This document shows positions 1 through 5,505 of a stretch of DNA of 5,959 nucleotides, one piece after another; within the stretch, counting starts at the first letter, position 1; each line of letters begins with the position of its first letter. The position numbers and the translations under genes were made by a program. Source of the DNA: Rhodoferax sp. (GTDB taxonomy: Bacteria; Pseudomonadota; Gammaproteobacteria; Burkholderiales; Burkholderiaceae_C); the NCBI GenBank assembly GCA_017880985.1, contig JADGRK010000167.1, positions 1-5,959 on the forward strand, in the 5' to 3' direction. The notes under the pieces were generated by a model. It saw nothing but the letters and a program-made list of their open reading frames with translations, did no database searches and was not told the origin of the DNA.

Positions 1-992
1 GTGATGCCATGCTTCCAGCTCGAGCTCTCGCGCAAATCGACCAGCATCAGGTGGCTTTCGGTGCGGCCGCTGACAATGCGCAAGCCACGTGAAACCAGCG
101 TTTCAGCCACGATACGGGCATTGGTCAACACTTGTTGCTGGTAAATCTTGAACTCAGGCTGCAGCGCTTCCTTGAACGCCACTGCCTTGGCGGCTACCAC
201 GTGCATCAGCGGGCCGCCTTGCAGGCCGGGGAAGATGGCGCTGTTGATGGCTTTCTCGTGCTGCGCTTTCATCAGGATGATGCCGCCGCGCGGGCCGCGC
301 AGGCTCTTGTGGGTGGTGCTGGTGACAATGTCGGCGTGCGGCACCGGGTTGGGGTAGATGCCGGCAGCAATCAGGCCGGCGTAGTGGGCCATGTCCACCA
401 TGAAGATCGCACCCACGTCTTTGGCCACCTTGGCAAAGCGCTCGAAGTCGATGCGCAGGCTGTAGGCGGAGGCACCAGCGATGATCAGCTTGGGTTTGCT
501 CTCATGGGCCTTGCGTTCCATGGCGTCGTAGTCGATCTCTTCCTTGTCGTTCAGGCCATAGGAGACGACCTTGAACCACTTGCCGCTCATGTTGAGCGCC
601 ATGCCGTGCGTCAGGTGGCCGCCTTCGGCCAGGCTCATGCCCATGATGGTGTCGCCGGGTTTCAAGAAGGCCAGAAACACCGCCTCGTTGGCCGATGCGC
701 CGCAATGCGGCTGCACGTTGGCCGCTTCGGCGCCAAAAATCTGTTTGACGCGGTCAATCGCCAGTTGCTCGGCAATGTCCACAAACTCGCAGCCACCGTA
801 ATAGCGTTTGCCGGGGTAACCTTCGGCATACTTATTAGTCAGTTGCGTGCCTTGCGCGGCCATGACGGCGGGCGAGGCGTAGTTTTCGCTGGCGATCAGC
901 TCGATGTGCTGTTCCTGGCGGGCGTTTTCCGCCTGGATGGCAGCAAACAGCTCGGGGTCGGTTTGCTCGATGAGGATATTTCGGTTGAACAT
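1..992 (-). CDS. glyA: Serine hydroxymethyltransferase (partial, C-terminus outside window)
   Basis: This PLP enzyme of the cytoplasm interconverts serine + tetrahydrofolate and glycine + 5,10-methylene-tetrahydrofolate, the main entry of one-carbon units. About 330 codons are visible of the roughly 415-420 usual for bacterial SHMT; the C-terminal quarter lies beyond position 1. The translation starts MFNRNILIEQTDPEL and shows the family signatures: ELIASENYAS near residues 31-40, KRYYGGCEF near 62-70, EGGHLTHG near 123-130, VDMAHYAGL with the PLP-contacting Asp200 and His203, and STTHKSLRGPRGG with the PLP lysine at residue 229 (codon 308-306), the same number as in E. coli GlyA. The start at 992 is supported by AAGGA (1002-998) five bases upstream. 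After VDLR (about residue 320) the chain reads ESSSWKHGIT, apparently some five residues longer than usual. The leader carries a ZTP riboswitch. No stop falls inside the window, consistent with truncation by the edge. Confidence 0.97.
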   Translation of the reverse strand, partial: MFNRNILIEQTDPELFAAIQAENARQEQHIELIASENYASPAVMAAQGTQLTNKYAEGYPGKRYYGGCEFVDIAEQLAIDRVKQIFGAEAANVQPHCGASANEAVFLAFLKPGDTIMGMSLAEGGHLTHGMALNMSGKWFKVVSYGLNDKEEIDYDAMERKAHESKPKLIIAGASAYSLRIDFERFAKVAKDVGAIFMVDMAHYAGLIAAGIYPNPVPHADIVTSTTHKSLRGPRGGIILMKAQHEKAINSAIFPGLQGGPLMHVVAAKAVAFKEALQPEFKIYQQQVLTNARIVAETLVSRGLRIVSGRTESHLMLVDLRESSSWKHGI

Positions 993-1019
993 GGCAGTCC
1001 TTAAAGACAATCGGCCTGT

Positions 1020-1053
1020 GGGTCAGGGCGCAACTTGCTGCGGCCTTGATCCC
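1020..1053 (-). promoter_or_regulatory. Imperfect hairpin between the ZTP aptamer and the glyA Shine-Dalgarno
   Basis: Just downstream of the aptamer core the RNA can form GGG(A)UCA-A-GG(C)CGCA, loop GCAAGU, UGCG-CC-C-UGA-CCC. That is about 12 pairs with two bulges and one mismatch. It is placed where an expression platform should sit, but it is followed by ACAGGCCGAUUGUCUUU rather than a run of U, so it is not a standard Rho-independent terminator. The glyA Shine-Dalgarno AAGGA (1002-998) lies outside it, at most within a weak GUC/GAC mini-hairpin. The CCUGGG of the aptamer core (1066-1061) could alternatively pair with CCCACAGG (1022-1015). The mechanism is unresolved. Confidence 0.45.
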
Positions 1054-1055
1054 AG

Positions 1056-1159
1056 GGCTGCCCAGGCGAACGGCTGATCACAAAACCTGCATTGGCCCTG
1101 TGGCACGCTCCCCTGTGGTGTTCCCACGTCAGCATGACGCTCCGATGGGGAGCGTTGCC
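1056..1159 (-). promoter_or_regulatory. ZTP (pfl-type) riboswitch in the glyA leader
   Basis: On the minus strand, between the transglycosylase stop and glyA, the sequence carries the conserved blocks of the pfl/ZTP aptamer. First comes the UGCUGAC segment at about 1133-1127. Next is a small hairpin GUGG-GAACA-CCAC (1127-1115), followed by GGGGAGCG (1113-1106). After a linker comes the hallmark block GCCGUUCGCCUGGGCA (1074-1059). Known biology: these aptamers bind ZTP/ZMP, which signal a shortage of 10-formyl-THF, and switch on folate and purine genes; glyA is a classic downstream gene. The outer helix can be drawn as GGCA-ACGCUCCCC (1159-1147) with GGGGAGCGUGCC (1113-1102), with one bulged base. 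The same ACGCUCC also pairs with GGAGCGU (1143-1137), so two foldings compete. The aptamer starts about 40 nt after the upstream gene's stop. Identification is by memory of the motif, not a covariance search. Confidence 0.87.
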
Positions 1160-1198
1160 TATCGCCAGTCGCGTGCGCAGCGAGTTTAACTGACGCGG

Positions 1199-2038
1199 CT
1201 ATTTCAGGGCCACAGTGGCGGCCTTATCAGGGGTGATGGCCGGTATTTCTGGCACAGCAGCTTCGACGTTGGTCGTGGTGGCGGCAGCCGGTGGTCTGCT
1301 TCGCGTTGTCAACACCCGCACTTCACGGCCTCGCGCCACGGCCTGTAGCTTGGCGTGTTCGGCCATGACTTTGGCAGTGTAGCCACCATCGTCTTCGATG
1401 TTGGCGGCACCGACATAGCTTTTCAGGCCACCTTCAACCGACCCGGCGCTGCGGATGCAGTCTTGCAGCACTTTGACCCCGACGCGCAAATTGGCCAGTG
1501 GGTCAAAGGCCGCGAATTTGCCGCCAAAACTCTGGTATTTGTCGCTGTGCACCTGGGTCATGACCTGCATCAGGCCTTGCGCACCCACCGAGCTTTGAGC
1601 AAACGGGTTGAACCCCGACTCAACGGCCATGACTGCCAATATCAATGTCGGGTCGAGCTTGGTACGGATGCCGATGTCATAGGCCTCAGCCACCAGAGAA
1701 CTCAGGGGTTCAGGCGCAACCCGGTATTTTTTGCTGAGCCAAAACGCAACGGCGGCTTGCTGTTTTGGCAAATCTTGCGGGTCGCTTGCGGTGGCGCGGT
1801 CACTGACGTCGATTCCGTCTGTCGGTTCAGTGATCGCGCCATGGCGCGTTTGCAGCCAACTGAAAAGTTTGACCTCACCGACTTGACGCAGTTCGGGACG
1901 CGCCGTCAACGCGATGACGATAAAGATGACAGCCAGCCCGATCAGGGCAAAACTGTTATGGGTGATTTCAAAGAAACCCTGGGCAATGTCAGATGCGAAG
2001 ATTCGCAAGCCCTGGGTGATTTTTTTCGACGCTGTCAT
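1199..2038 (-). CDS. Membrane-anchored lytic transglycosylase (SLT domain)
   Basis: The predicted 279-residue protein cleaves peptidoglycan glycan strands non-hydrolytically in the periplasm (family knowledge). After a short cytoplasmic N-terminus it has one hydrophobic segment (about residues 29-46, FALIGLAVIFIVIALTA) acting as a signal anchor, then a linker and the SLT domain at about 110-215. The catalytic signature is AVESGFNPFAQSSVGAQGLM, with the presumed acid/base Glu at residue 140 (ES motif), then GLMQVM and later SYVGAAN. The tail is rich in Ala, Pro, Thr and Val and looks disordered. I chose the ATG at 2038 because AAGGAG (2049-2044) lies five bases upstream. An in-frame ATG at 2104 would add 22 residues but lacks such a site. 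The gene lies upstream of glyA in the same direction, with 206 bases between them that hold the riboswitch and no clear terminator, so some read-through into glyA is possible. I cannot assign a more exact subfamily. Confidence 0.9.
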   Translation of the reverse strand: MTASKKITQGLRIFASDIAQGFFEITHNSFALIGLAVIFIVIALTARPELRQVGEVKLFSWLQTRHGAITEPTDGIDVSDRATASDPQDLPKQQAAVAFWLSKKYRVAPEPLSSLVAEAYDIGIRTKLDPTLILAVMAVESGFNPFAQSSVGAQGLMQVMTQVHSDKYQSFGGKFAAFDPLANLRVGVKVLQDCIRSAGSVEGGLKSYVGAANIEDDGGYTAKVMAEHAKLQAVARGREVRVLTTRSRPPAAATTTNVEAAVPEIPAITPDKAATVALK

Positions 2039-2222
2039 AGCTTCTCCTTCTTGGGCGGGGGCTACGATGTTGAACTGCGGGCAATTCAACGCTTGTGGCA
2101 CCACGTTTGGGTTGGTACGCTATCAATATCCTGCGGTGCCTGTCATGTGTTGTGCAGAGATTTGAATATGCCGGGATCGGCAGCGGTTCGGGTTATCCCT
2201 AGGCTTGGGCTGGGATGCGCGG
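2039..2222 (-). other. Predicted 5' leader of the lytic transglycosylase gene
   Basis: If transcription starts about seven bases after the -10 box (near 2216), the mRNA has a leader of about 178 nt before the ATG at 2038. I see no separate gene in it. It holds the Shine-Dalgarno AAGGAG (2049-2044) and one small hairpin, GUUGAA (2090-2085) with UUCAAC (2074-2069) around a 10-nt loop, ending about 30 nt before the start codon. An in-frame upstream ATG at 2104 lies here too. No known riboswitch motif was recognised. Confidence 0.4.
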
Positions 2223-2252
2223 ATTCTAGGTGGACTTAATATATCAAGTCAA
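2223..2252 (-). promoter_or_regulatory. Sigma70-type promoter for the lytic transglycosylase
   Basis: Read on the minus strand, a -35 box TTGACT (2252-2247, five of six matches) is followed after 18 bases by a -10 box TAGAAT (2228-2223, five of six). The flanking DNA is AT-rich, unlike the surrounding GC-rich genes. It points toward the transglycosylase and is the best-scoring promoter-like pair I found in the intergenic region. Confidence 0.6.
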
Positions 2253-2322
2253 CCATATAAAATAGGTTTGTTATTCTAATATTGGTTTCATTTCAGGCAA
2301 TCAAGATGGCGGATTCGATTGA

Positions 2323-2339
2323 AAATTCAACTTGAATTT
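2323..2339. repeat. Perfect 17-bp palindrome, candidate operator
   Basis: AAATTCAA (2323-2330) and TTGAATTT (2332-2339) form exact eight-base arms around a central C at 2331. The palindrome covers the whole proposed -35 box (2332-2337) of the rightward promoter, the position expected for a repressor operator. It sits between two divergent promoters, so a bound dimer could affect either. No specific regulator can be named from the sequence. Confidence 0.5.
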
Positions 2340-2360
2340 GATGTCATGACGGTCTAGACT
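2332..2360 (+). promoter_or_regulatory. Sigma70-type promoter for the structured RNA
   Basis: TTGAAT (2332-2337, four of six) and TAGACT (2355-2360, four of six) are separated by exactly 17 bases. Predicted start is near 2366, which is the first base of a perfect hairpin. The boxes are only moderate matches. The call rests mainly on spacing, on agreement with the 5' hairpin and on the terminator about 215 bases downstream. Confidence 0.45.
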
Positions 2361-2365
2361 AAAGA

Positions 2366-2581
2366 CGCTTGTCATGCGACAAGTGCCATGTCGGCAGTAG
2401 CCAGTCCCTACCCCAGGGTAGCTGTGATAAAGCGGCCCCGACATTTAATGGGGGCAATCTGTTGCCCCCAGGCCCATTGGGACTCAACCCTCCCGGTGTG
2501 CAATCCCATGACGGCATGGACCTTATGTCCGCCGTCGAGCCCGGTGGGGTGGCTTTTAGCCAAACAACCGGGCTTTCTTTT
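2366..2581 (+). ncRNA. Candidate structured RNA of about 215 nt, family unknown
   Basis: Six consecutive hairpins fill this stretch. H1 is CGCUUGUC/GACAAGUG (2366-2385). H2 is AUGUCGG/CCGACAU (2388-2394 with 2438-2444), enclosing CUACC/GGUAG (2408-2421). H3 is a perfect nine-pair stem UGGGGGCAA/UUGCCCCCA with loop UCUG (2449-2470). H4 is UGGGA/UCCCA (2478-2508). H5 is GACGGC-GGAC/GUCC-GCCGUC (2510-2536) with a two-base bulge. H6 is a terminator (2538-2581). A promoter-like pair lies just upstream. The stretch carries no convincing protein: the frame continuous with DUF349 is open, but its translation is Cys/Trp/Pro-rich and lacks a ribosome site. It could be a free small RNA or a terminator-controlled leader of the DUF349 gene at 2700. 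I compared it from memory with 6S RNA, SRP RNA, tmRNA and the common riboswitches and found no match. Structure was found by eye, without energy calculation or alignment. Confidence 0.6.
2538..2581 (+). terminator. Rho-independent terminator closing the structured RNA
   Basis: AGCCCGG (2538-2544) pairs with CCGGGCT (2568-2574). The loop holds a second perfect stem, TGGCT/AGCCA (2550-2554 with 2558-2562). The stem runs directly into TTTCTTTT (2574-2581). GC-rich stem plus T-tract on the plus strand is the classic form. It lies 119 bases before the DUF349 ATG, so it either ends an independent RNA or limits transcription into that gene. Confidence 0.75.
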
Positions 2582-2699
2582 GTCAATCTGCAACCGATTG
2601 GGAGACTTTTGGCTGAATCGGCAAAATAGCGGCGAAAATAGTGCTTCAACCCTGTCCGAAACCCGACGGGAATCCTCTTTGTCTTTGTTTGAGCGATTC
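2582..2699 (+). other. Spacer between the terminator and the DUF349 start
   Basis: No gene is seen here. CCGATT (2594-2599) and AATCGG (2616-2621) make a six-pair hairpin with a 16-nt loop. A TTGTCA hexamer (2580-2585) could serve as a -35 box, but nothing better than GAGACT stands at a usable distance, so a dedicated DUF349 promoter is not demonstrated. Upstream of the ATG at 2700 only GAG at 2691-2693 resembles a ribosome site. Confidence 0.35.
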
Positions 2700-5489
2700 A
2701 TGTTTCCTTTTTCTGCCTCTCAAAAAACGGCCCAAGCTTCTGAAGTGACATCCAGTCCAGCCAAAATTAACGAGCCTCATCCCCTGGATGCGCTTACCCA
2801 TGGCGCTTTTTCGGCTCATACCTCGACCGAGCGCACGGCGCGCATCCGCGACTGGCTGGCCAGCGCACCTGGCGCCGAGCAAATGCAGATGGTGTTCAAG
2901 GAGCTCAGTGGCAAAGACAAAGGGGCCGCCAAACTGCTGCGAGAAAAGCTCGATGAAATCAAACGCAGCAAGGGCCAGGAGTCGATTGCCAGGGAATGGG
3001 CTGACAAGGCACAAGCGCTACTGGCGTTGACCAAACTCAACATTGCTGACGCCATGGCCTGGCAGCGCGATGCCGCCAAGGCGGGTGCGCCCTTGAGCAA
3101 GGAGCCACTCAGCGCCCTGCGGGTACAACTGAGCGACCGGGTCAAGGTGATTGAGGATATGCAGCACCGGGTGCAGGTGCAACGTGAAGCGGCGGTCTTG
3201 CTGGCACAACGCATTGAAGTCCTGTCCACCAAGTCGTGGCACGACGCGCAGGCCGTGCTGGAGGCCTTGCAGGGGGATGTGGATCACTGGCAAACCCAGG
3301 CCGCAGCGCTGCTGGGTGATCCCGACTGGTCCAGCGTCGAAGCCAAGTTTCCGCCGCTGCTGGAGGCTTCGCGCACGCAACTGCTGGTGGTATGGGAGGC
3401 TTTCAAGGGTGCGCTGGCGCAAGCCGCTGTTGCCGCTGAAGATCCTGCTGCCGCGTTGCCATCGGTGCCGGTGTGGGCGGACGAATTGCGGCTTGCGCGG
3501 GGCGTGCCGATTGAGCCCAGTGGCAAGCCACAAAAGCCAAAAATTGACCCTGAAATCAGGGCTCAAGCTACGTCATCCGTGCGTGAAGTGCTATCAAAAC
3601 TTGAGCAAGAAGTGGCCGAAGGCCATGGTAAAGCCAGTACCGGTGCCGCCGGCGCATTGCGCAATGCACTCAAGGAATTCGGCAAGATCATCGACGACAA
3701 GCTTGAAAGCCAGGCCCATGCCGCGCTCGCCGCTGCGGGTGAACTCGAGGGTTGGCAGCGTTGGCGCGCCGATCAGTTGCGTGAAGAGTTGGTGGCCAAA
3801 GCCGAAGACTTGCTCAAACGCCCGGAAGGTCAGGCGATTGGCGGACGCAAGATGCAGGAAAACCTGCGCCTGCTGCGCGAGCAGTGGAAGCAAACGGACC
3901 AGGGTGGCGTGCCTAACCACGCGTTGTGGAAGCGTTTTGACGAGGCCTGCAACGAGGCTCATAAAGTGGTCGAGGCCTGGCTGGAGAAGGTCAAGGCGGA
4001 GTCAGCCGAGCACCGGGCGCAACGCCTGGCACTGATTGAAGAGCTCAATGCCTGGGCGGCTGCCAACCCAGTGGCGCTGGATGATGACTGGAAAGGTTTC
4101 AACCGTTTGTTGCACGAGTTTGGTGATCGCTGGCGCGACAGTGGTCACGTTGGTGAAAAGATGTTTGCTGAATTGCAGCCCCTGTGGATGGCTGCCATCA
4201 ACGCGGCGGCGGCGCCCCTGGAGGCGATGCAAAAGCGCAGCCTGACCGTGCGTCAGGCCATGATTGAAGAAGCCAGAGTGTTGGGTGCGCAGCCTGAGTT
4301 GCGCATTGACGCCGTCAAAGCCTTGCAGCAGCGCTGGCAGGCTGAAACGCATGTGGTGCCGATGGAGCGGCGCCAGGAACAAAAGCTGTGGGACGCGTTT
4401 CGCAAGCCAATCGACGAGGCTTTTAATCGCAAGACGGCTGAGCGCGAAAAAGCCGACGCTGCCCTGGGCCAGCGCGACCGCGTGGTGCTTGACGCGGCCA
4501 AAGCGCTTGAAGCCGCCAATGCAGCAGGCGATGCGCAAGGCATTCGCGCAGCCATGAACGCACTTGAAGCGGCTTTGCGTGGGCAGGCCTTGGCCAAGGC
4601 GGCTGTGCAGTCGGCCGCATCATCTGCTCAAGAAATTGTATTAAATCAGGCTCTAGCCACCGTCCAGTCTGCGCAAGAAGCTACTGAAAATGTAGCAAAT
4701 GTGGTGTCAGCCGATGCGCCAGAAACGGATAAGGCGGTAGAAACGGCAGAAGCGCCAGTAGCGCCAGAGCCAGTGGAGCCGCCAGCGCCGCCCAAAGCTG
4801 CCCCCAAACCGGTTGTGGCGGTGCGTGGCGATGACCGCCCGGGCATGAAAAAGACCGAGCCCGCGCCGATCGGTCGTGCTGGCAAGTTTGGCGAGCGCAA
4901 AGAGGGTGGCCGCGATACCGGCAGAGATGCCGCCCGGGGCCCGCGCGATGAGCGCTTTTCCGGTCGCCCGGCTGATCGAGGTCCGCGCTGGGATGGCGGT
5001 GACGGAGCAAGCGCGCCCTGGCAGGAAGCACCCCGCCTGGGCGACACTGCTTTTCGGGCCCAACGCGACGCCCTGGAGCATGCGCAATTTGCCTTGCGAA
5101 AACTGGCCGCGCAGGCGCATGGCGAGGCCCTGACGCAATTGCTCGCTGCCTGGGAGCATCGCGATGCTTCTCAGGTGCCCACGATACAGGACCTGGGCGG
5201 TCGCGTAACCGCCGCCGGCCGCAGCGCCTGGGGCAAGGCATTGGCGCAGGCACCGGCAGGCGACGCCAGTGCGGCGCTGTTGCGTTTGGAGATGGCCGCA
5301 GAGGTACCAACGCCGGCCGAACACCTTGACGCCCGGCGCGCGCTACAGTTGCAGTTGTTGACCAGGCGCAACGAGCCGGCACCGGCGCAAACCTGGGGCC
5401 AGGATGCCGCCAGCGTCCTGGCCAGTGGTTTCGAGACCGGCATGGCGCGCCGACTGCAAACCGTGTTGAAGGTCCTGCTCAAACCGTAA
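2700..5489 (+). CDS. DUF349 domain-containing protein
   Basis: This is a large, mostly helical, charged protein of 929 residues with no signal peptide or membrane segment, so probably cytoplasmic. Its molecular function is not established. A conserved N-terminal helical part (residues 30-280: HPLDALTHGAFS, then LSGKDKGAAK) is followed by three DUF349-like repeats near 360-450, 457-510 and 531-585, recognisable by REQWKQ...ALWKRF, DRWRDSG...LQPLW and QQRWQ...KLWDAF. Then come an Ala/Pro/Glu linker (about 667-707), an Arg/Gly-rich linker (about 708-764) and a helical C-terminal domain (about 783-929). Two copies of a dispersed repeat interrupt it in frame near residues 284-304 and 647-666. The frame stays open back to an ATG at 2388, but I start at 2700 (MFPFSASQKT): the upstream translation is Cys/Trp-rich, overlaps the hairpins and terminator, and does not resemble DUF349 N-termini. 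The ribosome site at 2700 is weak, so the start is less certain than the gene. The next gene begins 16 bases after the TAA, suggesting an operon. Confidence 0.9.
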   Translation: MFPFSASQKTAQASEVTSSPAKINEPHPLDALTHGAFSAHTSTERTARIRDWLASAPGAEQMQMVFKELSGKDKGAAKLLREKLDEIKRSKGQESIAREWADKAQALLALTKLNIADAMAWQRDAAKAGAPLSKEPLSALRVQLSDRVKVIEDMQHRVQVQREAAVLLAQRIEVLSTKSWHDAQAVLEALQGDVDHWQTQAAALLGDPDWSSVEAKFPPLLEASRTQLLVVWEAFKGALAQAAVAAEDPAAALPSVPVWADELRLARGVPIEPSGKPQKPKIDPEIRAQATSSVREVLSKLEQEVAEGHGKASTGAAGALRNALKEFGKIIDDKLESQAHAALAAAGELEGWQRWRADQLREELVAKAEDLLKRPEGQAIGGRKMQENLRLLREQWKQTDQGGVPNHALWKRFDEACNEAHKVVEAWLEKVKAESAEHRAQRLALIEELNAWAAANPVALDDDWKGFNRLLHEFGDRWRDSGHVGEKMFAELQPLWMAAINAAAAPLEAMQKRSLTVRQAMIEEARVLGAQPELRIDAVKALQQRWQAETHVVPMERRQEQKLWDAFRKPIDEAFNRKTAEREKADAALGQRDRVVLDAAKALEAANAAGDAQGIRAAMNALEAALRGQALAKAAVQSAASSAQEIVLNQALATVQSAQEATENVANVVSADAPETDKAVETAEAPVAPEPVEPPAPPKAAPKPVVAVRGDDRPGMKKTEPAPIGRAGKFGERKEGGRDTGRDAARGPRDERFSGRPADRGPRWDGGDGASAPWQEAPRLGDTAFRAQRDALEHAQFALRKLAAQAHGEALTQLLAAWEHRDASQVPTIQDLGGRVTAAGRSAWGKALAQAPAGDASAALLRLEMAAEVPTPAEHLDARRALQLQLLTRRNEPAPAQTWGQDAASVLASGFETGMARRLQTVLKVLLKP
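3553..3606. repeat. Dispersed repeat, copy A, inside the DUF349 gene
   Basis: This segment begins AAATCAGG-GCTCAAGC and ends GCTATCAAAACTTGAGC. It shares its order of blocks with copy B: AAATCAGG, CTC-AGC, GTC, GCG, a GCTA block, then an A-rich block and AGCA at 3604-3607. Its ends form a perfect inverted repeat, GCTCAAG (3561-3567) with CTTGAGC (3600-3606). It encodes part of PEIRAQATSSVREVLSKLEQ, with codons such as TCA, CTA and AAA that are less usual in the GC-rich gene. I recall similar AT-richer elements scattered through Comamonadaceae genomes, which is unverified here. Confidence 0.55.
4643..4697. repeat. Dispersed repeat, copy B, inside the DUF349 gene
   Basis: This segment begins AAATCAGGCTCTAGCC and ends GCTACTGAAAATGTAGCA. 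From AAATCAGG to the terminal AGCA it has the same length as copy A, with matching blocks and compensating one-base gaps. GCTAC (4680-4684) and GTAGC (4692-4696) form a small hairpin at its right end. It is read in frame as part of NQALATVQSAQEATENVAN, in the start of the disordered linker. TTA, CTA and GTA codons cluster here, unlike the neighbouring sequence. The AAATCAGG block is read in a different codon phase than in copy A. Confidence 0.6.
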
Positions 5490-5505
5490 TCTCAAAGGAG
5501 TCAAG

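Noticed and set aside
132..1004. Long plus-strand open frame (290 codons) over glyA
   Set aside because: It is the antisense shadow of glyA: the minus strand encodes unmistakable SHMT, while this frame gives a His/Val/Gly-rich product without any recognisable family.
1355..2239. Long plus-strand open frame (294 codons) over the transglycosylase
   Set aside because: Antisense to a clear SLT-domain gene with the catalytic ES motif; it has no ribosome site and no recognisable domain.
2256..2261. TATAAA as a plus-strand -10 box
   Set aside because: No acceptable -35 hexamer stands 16-18 bases upstream; it is probably only AT-rich DNA between the two promoters.
2366..2581. Identification as 6S RNA, SRP RNA, tmRNA or a common riboswitch
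   Set aside because: None of the conserved sequence blocks I know for these families appears, and a strong terminator at the end does not fit 6S. I left the family open.
2369..2629. Short open frame of 86 codons (MSCDKCHVGS...) in the intergenic region
   Set aside because: No ribosome site, it runs through H2-H6 and the terminator, and its composition looks non-coding.
4681..5382. Minus-strand open frames opposite the 3' part of DUF349
   Set aside because: Several overlapping minus frames are open because the plus strand is GC-rich with Arg/Ala/Pro codons. Products are Arg/Pro/Ala-rich low-complexity, as expected for shadows.
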